64,000 nt of DNA from Kluyvera genomosp. 3 (GTDB lineage: Bacteria; Pseudomonadota; Gammaproteobacteria; Enterobacterales; Enterobacteriaceae): contig CP022114.1 of assembly GCA_002211745.1 (NCBI GenBank), positions 2,140,645 through 2,204,644 on the forward strand, given 5' to 3'. The notes under the pieces were generated by a model. The model saw only the letters and a program-made list of their open reading frames with translations. It searched no databases and was not told the origin of the DNA. The stretch's first letter is position 1, and each line of letters opens with the position of its first letter. The translations under genes were made by a program, and so were the position numbers. Shown here one piece after another: positions 30,304 to 39,630 of this stretch.

Positions 30304-30582
30304 ATGCAGAACGATGAGTTTCTTACCGAGTTGTTACAGGTACGGCGGAACAGCAGCTGCAGGACATTATCGTGCCCTTACGAAGTACCCAAGGGGCTGG
30401 CGCTGTGCGCGATTCATCATAAAGCGTTTGGCCGAGGCTCGATTGACTTGGATGAAAATATGCGTGCGGTGGTTTTCGATGAGGTGAACGTCGATGATGG
30501 GCGAATTACAATGCTGTCCTCCACGCTTCTGACACTAGGTACACTAATCCCTCTTCCTCGAACAATTGCGGGGCATCCCTAG
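30304..30582 (+). pseudogene. HNH endonuclease remnant
   Basis: The frame contains PKGLALCAIHHKAFGRGSID, which matches the C-terminal part of HNH restriction-type endonucleases (the L-C-x2-H-H-x-A-F-x-R-G pattern that closes the HNH site). The preceding part of the catalytic fold is missing or out of frame, and the text after residue 70 is not family-like. I read it as a decayed restriction enzyme beside RADAR; base loss may explain part of the damage, but the N-terminal domain is absent. Confidence 0.55.
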
Positions 30583-30594
30583 TGTGACATCTTC

Positions 30595-30857
30595 CTAGTC
30601 TGAATAATAACGACAATATCGACTATAATTGTATATGCACGTTACATCGGCTAAATTTCGTTTAGTATCTACAGCAGTTGCGATTGTGCTGACTCTACAC
30701 GTTCCTGGCCGATTAGATTTGATAATGAATGGCACATCAGCAGGAACATCTTTTTCTGGGTAGTTGTATTTAGTGTAACTAATCAACTAAATACGATAAT
30801 AGCTACAATGGTAAATGTGATTATCTTATTCGTGAGGATTCCTTTTGGGATAAACAT
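30595..30857 (-). CDS. Small single-span membrane protein, unknown
   Basis: With one base restored near 30783, an 86-residue protein is read: MFIPKGILTNK, a hydrophobic span IITFTIVAIIVFSLI, then a polar domain with YNYPEKDVPADVPFIIKSNR and three cysteines. One membrane helix with the C-terminal part outside or in the cytoplasm cannot be oriented with confidence. It follows a lipoprotein gene and an exported-protein gene in the same direction, suggesting a small envelope operon. No family recognised. A 14-bp hairpin (AGAATTCCTTTTGGG with its complement) brackets the start. Confidence 0.4.
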
Positions 30858-30900
30858 CAATTACTTTACCCAAAAGGAATTCTAATATTAACTAAGGTTA

Positions 30901-31236
30901 TTATAAACCAGATACATTTATATAAAATTGCCCTTTGCCATCGTCAGTTTTCTGAATCCGGTAGATGACTGGTAGGGAATTTTGCAAGTCTGGTTTTGTA
31001 AATGTTAAATCAGCCGCGCACTGATAAACATCAAGCCCTGATTCATGGCTTATTGTTCTGACATTTTCTACTGTAATCCGCACATCCTTATCCAGTGTCA
31101 TTCCTTTCTCGATTGTCTTTCTGGCAATATCCACGACCAGATTTTTAGCGTCATCACTACTACATTTTGGCGTTTTCTCGCCACAGCCAGCCAGCAAACC
31201 CATGGATATTAATACCAGAAGTATTGCTCTTTTCAT
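30901..31236 (-). CDS. Small lipoprotein, unknown function
   Basis: A 111-residue protein with a lipoprotein signal (MKRAILLVLISMGLLAGCGE, lipobox LLAGC). The mature domain has a further pair of cysteines (KCSS and YQCA) and a mixed alpha/beta pattern with DVRITVENVRTISHE. It overlaps or abuts the end of the upstream exported-protein gene as first read and is spaced 30 bp from its repaired stop. Anchored in the envelope; role unknown. Confidence 0.6.
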   Translation of the reverse strand: MKRAILLVLISMGLLAGCGEKTPKCSSDDAKNLVVDIARKTIEKGMTLDKDVRITVENVRTISHESGLDVYQCAADLTFTKPDLQNSLPVIYRIQKTDDGKGQFYINVSGL

Positions 31237-31266
31237 CTGTAGTTCCTTCGTAAATTAATGATACTT

Positions 31267-31625
31267 TTACTTCTTATTAAATAGACCATCCATTGCGCCT
31301 GCTGCAGAAGCCCGCAGTATCCCTTGCAACCACGAGTCATAATGCTGGCATTACCGTTATGCAGTTCACTAATTACTGCAACACATTGGCTGGTATTGTC
31401 ATTCCAGACCCAGCGATGTTTCTGGTTTTCTCCGGCAGCTATTTGTTGTGCTGTACCCTCCATATTGCATACGCCCGAACCATCCCCCGTTGAAGCATTA
31501 ATGTTGAATTTAGCGTTATTCTGCCCCGGATGCAGGGTTAGAATCGCTCCGGGTTTTACGTACTGCGCTGCCGCAGCCGGAAGCGTTATGGCTGCCATCA
31601 ATAAAGCCAGCAGTTTTCTGTTCAT
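31267..31625 (-). CDS. Exported small protein, unknown function
   Basis: A signal peptide (MNRKLLALLMAAITLPAAAA) followed by about 100 residues with four cysteines (VCNMEG, SQCVAV, RGCKGYCG). A base loss near 31315 extends the apparent frame wrongly; the repaired C-terminus is ASAAGAMDGLFNKK ending at 31267. First gene of the small envelope group with the lipoprotein at 30901 and the membrane protein at 30595. No family recognised. Confidence 0.5.
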
Positions 31626-31639
31626 TATTTAAATCCTTG

Positions 31640-32167
31640 TTAAGTGATACGGATGTTTTTGGTGATTTTCCCAAATGCCAGCGGTCTGCGTTTTTCCACA
31701 AAGAAATAGACCACATTGAAAGCTGATTTACGGTGATTCCTTTGACCGAGAGAGGGCCAGTTGCGGAAGGATTCAATCTGTTCTTCTGAATAGGGCGAGT
31801 AAGAAAAGTCCAACAGCACAAGCAAGGCTTTGCCATCGTGCTTCATTAACTTCTTAACTTCAGTGCTATTTACAGTTGCGGATACATTCGAACATGCCGC
31901 AGTTGGTTTACGTACTGCAAACTCAACGGCTACATCATCAATGACAAAATCAATGTAACCGTGCCCGGATACAGTTCCCGGCAGCTTGCTTTTTACTTCC
32001 GGTGAGACATTATCTGCAAACCAACCCAACAAATAGCAACGTACCAGAGGCAATAATTCCCGCTCGCTACATTCGTTCAGACGCAGTGTTTTGACAAATT
32101 CTCGCCGGTAAAGAGAGTTGAAAAAGTACTCAAAGCAATCCGTTATCTCAGTAATGGTGGTTGCCAC
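31640..32167 (-). CDS. Restriction-endonuclease-fold-like protein (175 aa)
   Basis: I start this gene at GTG 32167 because AAGGAG lies six bases upstream; longer ATG starts lack a ribosome site. The middle reads GHGYIDFVIDDVAVEFAVRK, a D-x(n)-E-x-K arrangement on successive beta strands that resembles the PD-(D/E)XK nuclease core, followed by LLVLLDFS. This is suggestive only. It diverges from an HTH regulator, a pairing common for restriction-like or toxin modules. Confidence 0.4.
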   Translation of the reverse strand: MATTITEITDCFEYFFNSLYRREFVKTLRLNECSERELLPLVRCYLLGWFADNVSPEVKSKLPGTVSGHGYIDFVIDDVAVEFAVRKPTAACSNVSATVNSTEVKKLMKHDGKALLVLLDFSYSPYSEEQIESFRNWPSLGQRNHRKSAFNVVYFFVEKRRPLAFGKITKNIRIT

Positions 32168-32354
32168 AATGTTCTCCTTTTTGCCCACCTTTGCTCTGCT
32201 GCTCAACTGAGTGGGCTTCCAATCCAGCTTAGTTGACCGGTTGCAGTCGTTTATGTCTATAAATGACATGGTGGTTAATTTTATGTCCATTACTGATGTT
32301 CATGCAAGAGTAAAAAAGCCCCAGAATTCCTCTTATGGATGTTTTGGAGATAAA

Positions 32355-32732
32355 ATGATGGTTAAACTGATGGCAGATTCAGCTGATAAGCTGGTAGGGC
32401 AGCGTATTCAGACTAGACGTAAAGAAGCTGGGCTTACTGCTGCCGAGCTTGCAGAGACTATCGATATCTCTCAACAACAACTTTCCCGCTATGAACGCGG
32501 AACGAATAAGATCAATATTGCTCATTTAGTCAAAATTGCCGTTGCTTTAAAAACTCCAATCAGCTGGTTCTTTATTGATTGTATGGAGGATTTAAATGTT
32601 TCTGATATCCCGATTAACTATGCCACTGGGCTTGACGTTGAATTAAAACAACGTCTCGAGCAAGTCTGGAATAAGCTAGATAACACTAAGAGGAAAAGCT
32701 TAATTATGTTTTTAGATGAGTTTATAAAATAA
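32355..32732 (+). CDS. HTH (Cro/CI-type) regulator, MrpJ-like
   Basis: A 125-residue regulator. The HTH reads VGQRIQTRRKEAGLTAAELA, then ISQQQLSRYERGTNKI and TPISWFFIDC, the pattern of the fimbria-associated MrpJ/PapX-like group of Cro/CI regulators. I chose the ATG at 32355, six bases after GGAG; in-frame ATGs further upstream overlap the divergent gene. It probably controls its own divergent promoter. Confidence 0.65.
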   Translation: MMVKLMADSADKLVGQRIQTRRKEAGLTAAELAETIDISQQQLSRYERGTNKINIAHLVKIAVALKTPISWFFIDCMEDLNVSDIPINYATGLDVELKQRLEQVWNKLDNTKRKSLIMFLDEFIK

Positions 32733-32944
32733 CAACCAAATTAGTTCCTGGGTGAAACTATTTGCATTAAAAGCATGACCCTGGTAAAATAACATTGCTG
32801 GATAGTGTCATATTGTCCAGTAGCTGATACAAACTAATTGCCAACTTAGCATTTCATTTTATTATCCCATCCTGATGGAGGGCGTCTATCGTTTAAGCAG
32901 TCAGTATGGCAATGGGCAATTATTGGGTTGTATCATCAATTTAA

Positions 32945-33390
32945 ATGCATATTTTCCGGAATAAAAACGATGAATATTATCCATCAGGAAGGGCTAGCTA
33001 TGCCGTCGATCAGGAATTAATAAATATCATATTAAATGAAGCGGTAAATCCACCGCCGCATAAAACCAAAATTACAGCCGTCAGTCTATTATTTAAAGAC
33101 CTGAGTTACGGCGCTGAAAAGGGCGGTTACCATCCCGTCGAAATACGGCTTATTTCACGCAATGATGAATGGTATTTCGATTATATTACCGATTTCAGTT
33201 ATATGGGACGGTATACCCCGAACTGGAAAAGGACATTGATATCAGCTGGAGTCAGCAGTATGTCTTTCTTGCTTATGTTGGTGACCTGCCTGTTAACGCC
33301 GGAAGGGAGCTGTTTAAACTCTGGCAATCCAACTTTATTCAGTATCACGCCATGAACGTCTACACCATTACCGTCCTGTGGGAAAGCTAA
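32945..33390 (+). CDS. DUF2787-type protein
   Basis: Residues such as ITAVSLLFKDLSYGAEKGG and YHPVEIRLI, and after repair of one base near 33200 WSQQYVFLAYVGDLPVN and the final AMNVYTITVLWES, fit the DUF2787 family found in integrative elements. Length about 148 aa. Function unknown. It precedes a cysteine-peptidase-like gene and RadC in the same direction. Confidence 0.6.
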
Positions 33391-33431
33391 TTCCTCTGCA
33401 CTAACTATCACTACTTTATGGGGAATTATCT

Positions 33432-33969
33432 GTGAGAACTGACAGAGGTATACGTGCGTCTCAACAGGGCGAACTGGACTGTCTTTGCGGTGCTTATTGC
33501 ATGGTTAACATGCTGAGCTGGCTGTTTGACGGCAGGGTGAAACGACGCCCGTTAATGAACCGGCTTATTCAGGCTTATCAGCAGCGTTGGCCCTTGCATG
33601 AATGGCTGACTGAAGGATTGAAGAAGACCGTTTAGACTGGCTGATAGCTCAGGTATTGCAGAAAGGGTATTACAGCCGCCAGTTCCCGGTTGAAATCACT
33701 AAGCACTTCGCCGGGAAACGGGGTTAACAGATGGGCGGCTGTTCAGGGAAATGCAGCGGTTTCTTGACGTCACTGACCACTCCCGCCTGATTATGCTCAG
33801 CGACCAGTTTCACTGGTCCCTTATGGTCAAAATGGATGAGGAAACTCTCTGTTTCTTCGACAGCAACGGGCGAACCACCATGCCTCGCAAAGCTTTCTCC
33901 CTGCGTACTGGCGTAACCCGCCGCCAGCTGTTCCCCGACGCCATTTACTTCATTGAACGGGAATTCTGA
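33432..33969 (+). CDS. Papain-fold cysteine-peptidase-like protein
   Basis: Read from GTG 33432 (GGGGA seven bases upstream) with two base losses repaired (near 33613 and 33720), the protein is about 180 aa. It shows a possible Cys-His-Asp catalytic arrangement of the C39/transglutaminase type: ELDCLCGAYCMVNMLSW at the N-terminus with a cysteine at the start of a helix, then DQFHWSLMVKM with the histidine and LCFFDSNG with the aspartate. Target unknown. It lies between DUF2787 and radC, so it may act in element transfer or as an effector. Confidence 0.45.
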
Positions 33970-33970
33970 T

Positions 33971-34441
33971 ATGACCATGTTTACCCAGCGTGAAACCCGT
34001 ATCCTTGACCAGGCGCGTGACATCATCAGCCGGTACTATCAGCGTGGGTTCAACTCTGCTCCCCTGATGATGTGCGACGGTGCGTAATGGTTGAGCTGGC
34101 ACCGCTCGAACATGAAGAGTTTGGCATCATCCTGCTCGATAATCAGAATCAGCTGCTGCACCGCGAAATCCTGTTCAGGGGCACATTAAACTCGGTCAGC
34201 GTTCACCCCGCGAAGTTATCAAACATGTGCTGAAACATAACGCTGCCGCAGCCATCCTAGTCCACAACCACCCAGCGGAGAGCCTGAACCCAGCCGCTGC
34301 GATATCAAGTTGACTAAAAAGCTTCAGGAGCTGCTGGAAATGTTGGATGTGCGGTTACTTGATCACTTTATCGTGGCGGGAACTGAAACGGTGTCGATGG
34401 CTGAACGGGGCTGGTGTGATTCTGAAAGTTACCTGGTTTAA
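33971..34441 (+). CDS. RadC-like JAB/MPN-domain protein (YeeS/YkfG type)
   Basis: A short RadC-family protein common in enterobacterial islands. The metal motif is readable across frames as VHPREVIKHVLKHNAAAAIL, then VHNHPSGEPEPS and a downstream aspartate, followed by LLDHFIV. About three base losses interrupt it (near 34070, 34178 and 34277). Start ATG 33971 is close behind the previous stop. Despite the name, a role in DNA repair is not established; island copies sit next to antirestriction and toxin genes. Confidence 0.75.
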
Positions 34442-34465
34442 TGTACGTTATCAAGGGTTACGCCC

Positions 34466-35392
34466 ATGAACAGGGCTGCGTTACGTCAGGTTGTGCCGGT
34501 GGTACAAACCACCGTGTTTGATGCGTATATCAGTGGTCTTGCACCATCGGGACGGCGGGGCATTACCAGCCTGTTAAACCGCAGCGCTGGCATACTTAAT
34601 CGCGGTGCGGATGCAGCAGGTTATCCATGGAACAACTTAACTACGCCGCCGTCGCTAAAGTACGTGCGGCACTGCTGGATGACGGTTACGCCGTGTCATC
34701 AGTCAACATGGCGCTGTCAGCACTCCGGGGTGTGGCACAGACGGCCTTTAACCTCAATTGCATGGATGCCGAAATGCTGGCGCGTATCCGGTCAGTTAAG
34801 CGCGTGAGCGGCGATGTCCAGCGCAAGGGAAGGGCGCTGGGCAGGCAGGAAATCCGGACACTGATTGAGGCTGCAAAACAGCATCCGCAACCGGTACGGC
34901 GCTACCGTGATGCCGCTATTGTGCTGATGCTTTGCGGAACGGGCCTGCGGCCGGGGAACTGGTTAAACTTGAGCGCCGGGACTATGACAACGGCATCCTG
35001 ACCGTCAGGCAAGGGAAGGGGCGCAAATACCGCGAAATTCACGTGGCAGATGCAGTGGATAAGGCCATACGCGCATGGCTGAAAGTCAGCGCAAGCGAAG
35101 CTGATGGTGCGTTGTTCGGACGAATTCAGCGTAACGGTAAGGCCGCCAGCCAACCTCTGACTACGACCGGGTTAACGGGGATTCTGGAACAATTACAGCA
35201 AGCATCAGGCATAGCGCGGTTTACCCGCATGACATGCGGCGGACCTTCATTACCCGCTTACTGGAGCAGGGTGTGGATATCAACACCGTACGCCAGTTGG
35301 CAGGCCACAGCGACATATCCACGACGACGCGCTATGACTGTCGTGGCGAGAGCATGAAAATCAGTGCCAGCAAGCGGATTAGATGCTGGTAA
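34466..35392 (+). CDS. Second tyrosine recombinase, frame-broken
   Basis: A phage-type integrase of about 310 aa. Catalytic residues visible after repair: arginine in CGTGLRAGELVKLE, histidine-arginine in HDMRRTFITRLLEQG, then QLAGHSDISTTTRYD with the histidine and the nucleophilic tyrosine. It breaks near 34600, 34955 and 35228. It differs from the P4-type integrase at the right end and lies mid-island, so the island is probably composite. No attachment repeats were found beside it. Confidence 0.7.
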
Positions 35393-35435
35393 ACATGATG
35401 GTGTCTGTTGGTGATTGAGCCTGAAAATATTGAAC

Positions 35436-35975
35436 CTACTTAGCTTTTTTTTTGACCTTTTTCTCGTTTGACTCAATCATTTTTATAACGAGAGCTGAGT
35501 CAGAAAATGTTTCTATATCGACTTTTTTCCACTTTCCTGACTCAACAACAATTTTACCGCTTTGGTTGTCAAAATACGGTATATCTATACCAGCATTATT
35601 AAGCTCCCTGGCTATCATGTCAGTGGGTTTGCCGTCAAAGTTCGCTTGCCATATTTGGTTATAAACGTTGTATACAAGTTCTGAGTTTTTATGCTTGCGA
35701 GACAAGATATTATCTATGTAGTACTGGTTAACCAGTTCCGCTATCACAGCACTTCGTTTCTCAGCTGCATTTTGTTCCTTACGACTTATAGCTGTTTTTT
35801 CAGCGATCATCTCCAGCCGGGCTTTGGTCTCTTCCAGCATATGGATGGGTACGATCTTTCCAAACCTCGCTGCAACTAACCCCTTTCTTTTTTGTTGTCT
35901 CGCCCTGTTGAGGCTTCTTTCCCTTTCTGCCTTCTGCTGCATTAGTGGCTGCAAAATCGTATCGCCATTTGGCAT
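35436..35975 (-). CDS. Basic hypothetical protein, probable regulator
   Basis: I start at ATG 35975 (MPNGDTILQPL) because AAGGAG lies eight bases upstream. The 179-residue protein is very basic and helical in the first half (QQKAERERSLNRARQQKRKG), then KIVPIHMLEETKARLEMIAE and AVIAELVNQYY, a strand-helix-helix pattern like ribbon-helix-helix replication regulators. The C-terminal half is unfamiliar. It diverges from AlpA across three identical-type palindromes, which it may bind. Confidence 0.45.
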   Translation of the reverse strand: MPNGDTILQPLMQQKAERERSLNRARQQKRKGLVAARFGKIVPIHMLEETKARLEMIAEKTAISRKEQNAAEKRSAVIAELVNQYYIDNILSRKHKNSELVYNVYNQIWQANFDGKPTDMIARELNNAGIDIPYFDNQSGKIVVESGKWKKVDIETFSDSALVIKMIESNEKKVKKKAK

Positions 35976-36032
35976 GAGTACATCTCCTTGCATCGAACAA
36001 TCAACCTGCGGGTTAGGTACTCCCATCATTTA

Positions 36033-36117
36033 CGTGATTATCACGGTGGACGAATTTTACGCGTGATAATCACGATTGCCAATGCACAAAATCTAATCTT
36101 TTGCCGTGATTATCACG
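36033..36117. repeat. Three 13-bp palindromic operators
   Basis: CGTGATTATCACG at 36033-36045 and 36105-36117 and CGTGATAATCACG at 36062-36074. The central base swap is what a palindrome read on the other strand gives, so all three are the same site. They lie in the divergent spacer between the basic hypothetical protein and alpA and are absent from the rest of the window as far as I can see. Confidence 0.75.
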
Positions 36118-36202
36118 ATAAACGGTCTAATTTTCGTAAAAAGAGGCGGTTTGCGTGGTTGTAAATAGCAGCGCTCCTGAAACAGCTCAAAGGAGCACAA
36201 GC

Positions 36203-36403
36203 ATGAACACCAACCGTATTCTCCGCAAAAAAGAAGTTCTTCACCTGACCGGGATCTCGTCCGCGACGTTGTACCGACTTATAGCTAAAGGAGACTTTCC
36301 AAAATCTAAGAAACTGACTGGTGATAGCGGTCGGGCTGTGGGCTGGGGATCAAATGAAATTCAAAACTGGATTCAGTCGCGTGGGATTAGCAATACGCAG
36401 TGA
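36203..36403 (+). CDS. AlpA-family regulator
   Basis: A 66-residue MerR-like excisionase/regulator: NRILRKKEVLHLTGISSATL, then YRLIAKGDFPK, and GWGSNEIQNWIQSR at the end, all typical of AlpA of P4-like elements. AAGGAG lies seven bases before ATG 36203. In P4-like elements AlpA/Vis proteins activate the integrase or act in excision. Confidence 0.82.
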   Translation: MNTNRILRKKEVLHLTGISSATLYRLIAKGDFPKSKKLTGDSGRAVGWGSNEIQNWIQSRGISNTQ

Positions 36404-36514
36404 TCTGTAAGCCTTATCCAACCCCTGACATACAACCATATAACCAGTAACAGTGATGATACCTGCATATGAAAGAGGGATCACTGTTGCTGCTATGCGC
36501 TATCGGAACAGAAT

Positions 36515-37625
36515 ATGACGCAACAATTTAATCGTGAACGAGTGACATCCTTACGTGACAAAACCTCACTTGGAGTTAATGGTGCAGGCCAGTCTACGCA
36601 TGGAAGTATAGACAAAATAGCATGGGTAACGGACATGCATGTCCGGGAAGAGAATCAGATACTCAGACAGCGTTTGTTTGGCCTCGCTTCAGGTGGGCGC
36701 TACCTGATCAAAGTTCGACCAGCTGGTAAGTATGAGTGTGGCGGGCACTATCGTCATGTAGTCGAGATCCGACTGAAAGCTAAATCGCGCAAACACCCCA
36801 TATTACTGGCAATCCATTTTGACCCAACCAGTAGTCAGCGTGGATTTCAGCGAATGGAACTTAGTCCCCAGCACTATTCTGCGAAACAGATAACGGATTT
36901 GTTTGTGTGGCTGGGGCGGAAGGACGCATCGGCAAGTATCTATATCGGGATTACGTAATGCCTGGATAACAACTATCCATTACGCGCTGGACGTGGTGGG
37001 AATGAAGCTCCACGACTATTTAATCAGGCTGGTTGGTGCAAGGAGCGGCGACTTTAACGATTTGCATGGAGAGCAGGAAGGGTTACGGCTGGGGTCTACG
37101 ACTATCGTCGCGTCAATATATGAAAAGGCCGATGTTCCGGGTCTGGCAACTGAAAGAAGGTATGAACAAGCTGTCCTTCTGCTTGATGAGCAACAGTTCC
37201 GGCGTTTTTTGCGACTGGAACTTCGTTTATCACCCGGCAAGAAAAAGCTCATGCTGAACAACATGCTAAACATGGAGAATCTGGTATCTAAACTTGCATT
37301 TTATGACCGTAACGTGCTGGTAGATTCTGAGCTTGAACCTGATTTTTCTCGCCTACTACGTGAGTATGTTCCTTATCCGGTTGCCAGAGCGGATTACCAG
37401 CCGTCAGCAACCCTGAATGGTAAGCAGGTCAGCTCAGCGAAAAAAGCTGCTAATAAGCGTGTTGATAAACTCATGGAGCGCTACCGTGTAGAATTGTTCG
37501 ATTCAGAGGCTGTATGGGCTATGTTACCGCTTGTGGTGGAAAAACTTGGGATTCTCGCGCAACCGCAATACTGGCAGTTTAAACATCGCCAGAAGTGGCT
37601 TCAGTTGCGACTGACACATGGGTAA
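36515..37625 (+). CDS. Replication-initiation-like protein of the element
   Basis: Read as one gene of about 370 aa after two base repairs (near 36928 and 36951). The C-terminal half contains LGSTTIVASIYEKADVPG and FRRFLRLELRLSPGKK, reminiscent of rolling-circle replication initiation factors of plasmids and filamentous phages, and the joint region ITTIHYALDVVGMKLHDYL may be its metal/active-site core. The N-terminal part (HYRHVVEIRLKAKSRKHPIL) is unfamiliar. It follows alpA and precedes a polymerase-like gene. The family call is tentative. Confidence 0.4.
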
Positions 37626-38181
37626 TGGTGGTAGGGCAGGGATGCCGTTTGCTTCAAAGCATGAAGATGGAGGACATGTTAAATCAGAGACCTGAAAGAT
37701 GACGGTTTTAAACCGCCCATCGTTGCAGGATTTTGGTGTGACAGACCAGCTAACTACCGCTGCTGTTTAGTGTCAGATTCGCATCTCGTACAATGGTAGG
37801 GGAAAACCGCCGATGGTTTTTTATTCCAGACATCGGCTTTAGTACCCTGGTATTAACCGCAGGGATTAACGATTCTACCCATAGCACAGAATCTATGTTT
37901 GTATTTACGACTCTGCATTTTTGTTAATTATGCCGGTTAATGCAACCCTAAAGGTAATTATCAGGTATAACTCTATATTACTCACTATATAGTATGTATA
38001 TGTCACTGCCATATTAATAGTGATAATCAGTAGTAGCGGAAAATAGAGCGAGAAGAGCGTGAGTGTTATGAGTGAATGAGTGATGTGAAAAAAATTGGCC
38101 TTCATTAAGGTATTCGTAATTGATGTTGTAAAAAACAACTGTGTTTCTTGTGTTATGCAACTTTCAATCACGAGGTGTTCT
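37626..38181. other. Noncoding spacer, possible origin region
   Basis: About 550 bp without a credible gene, becoming very AT-rich after 37900. It contains the palindrome CGGTTTTAAACCG near 37705 and a terminator-like AAAACC...GGTTTTTT hairpin near 37805. Being between the two replication-type genes, it could hold the replication origin; this is inference. Confidence 0.3.
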
Positions 38182-39611
38182 GTGGGTTATATCATTAAAC
38201 GTGGCATTCTGGTTACACTCGATACTTATAATAAGTTCATTGAGGATGTACATAACATACCTTTCATTGGGAAAGATGGTCGCCAGTCTCCGTCATACTA
38301 TCTGGATATTCAACGGTTTTTGCAGCATCTGATTTGTAATAACTTCCTTTATGCTAAAAAAAAACCGGAGGGCAATCCATGGACACGATATTCGCCAATA
38401 TACAATAAGCTGGGGAAAAAGGAATTACCGTTTGTATTCAAACAGGATAAGTATCTGTGTTGTGACCGGGCGTTAGAGCTGCTGGAAGAGGCCGGAATTA
38501 TTGATATTAAAAAACACTCTTATGGGAATGGGAAAAGCCGTACTTTTGCTTTGTCCAAGGCATACCTAAAACGCTGGTTTGAAGTCTCGCCTGATGATTA
38601 CAAGCAGCGCGATGACCGTTACATTTATCTGTCTGTGGGTAAGCGTGTTCGTGACGTCAAGATCATGACAGAAGAGCAATTGATCCACAAAGCGTTATCG
38701 CACTTTAATAAGCCCCGCCATGCTACGCGGCACGTATCCCGTGAAACCCAGCAATATATGCGTCAGGTGTATCACAACATGGGGCGTTGCGTATCAACCT
38801 TGATAAGTTACAGGCCTACATTCCTGAAGACGAGAGGGAGGCTGCTCTGAAGTCTCACTTCCTCCAGCATCTGGCTGAGCGTGGTTGCAGGATGGTTTCA
38901 AGCGTTCCTTTGGTGGTTGAATATTTTCCTGAATACAAACTGGCAGAGCGGGGAACCCGTTCATTTGAGAAGAATGGCGGCTTTCAGGCGCTAAAGGCTG
39001 CGATCAAATGGGCAGTTGTTGTGGGTATTAACTACGATATCAAAAGCAGTCAACTGACTATTCTGAAACATGAACTGGAGCGATACGGCATCAAATGTAA
39101 GCGGCTGGGAAAGATCACCAAGAAGAAGGTCATGCGCAGGTTCAATGTTGATCAAAAAGCTGCTAAGTTGCTTATCTATACTCTGATTTACTCACTTGGA
39201 GAGTTTCGTAAGCACAAAGACAGCGCTGCATTTCGTAAGCTTTGTGATTTGTATGGCTACAGCGAAGCGGTGAAAAAGGCCGATGAGTGGATTGAGTTTG
39301 TTCGGCCAGTGAGAAGGGCACTTAACAAGTTGGTGGCGCGTTATCTTGATGAGCATGTTAATTGCCCCGGTCGTGGCTGGGCCATACGTAATGCCGTTCG
39401 TCAGTCTTTTATGGTTAAACCTGACAAGATCACTGCGAGTGTTCGTCGGTGTTTGTTGTCCCATATGATTCAGGGTATTGAGAGTAAGGCGGTGTATGAA
39501 GCAGTGCTGGCTAATCCCGGTGTATGCAGTTCGATTGAGCATGATGGGATGGTGAGTAATTGTGAGATAACCTGGGATCACCCTTATTTGGTACTACAAA
39601 AGAAACACTAA
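38182..39611 (+). CDS. Polymerase-like replication protein, unrecognised family
   Basis: One gene of about 476 aa after one base repair near 38795; start GTG 38182 follows GAGG. Three spaced motifs look like a palm-domain polymerase: GINYDIKSSQLTIL (nt 39027-39068), a lysine-rich helix KAAKLLIYTLIYSLGEF (about 39156-39206) and SIEHDGMVS (39534-39557), the last resembling the HD of motif C in family A DNA or T7-like RNA polymerases. No primase or helicase motif is seen. Together with AlpA and the initiator-like gene it looks like a replication module. The polymerase call is inference. Confidence 0.35.
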
Positions 39612-39630
39612 ATTATATGTACGGCTTGAT

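Noticed and set aside
37905-38171. An 88-codon hydrophobic minus-strand frame
   Set aside because: It lies in a very AT-rich spacer where hydrophobic-looking frames arise by chance, has no ribosome site and overlaps the start region of the polymerase-like gene.
39192-39581. A 129-codon minus-strand frame inside the polymerase-like gene
   Set aside because: It is antisense to the region carrying the conserved-looking HDG motif and has no independent support.
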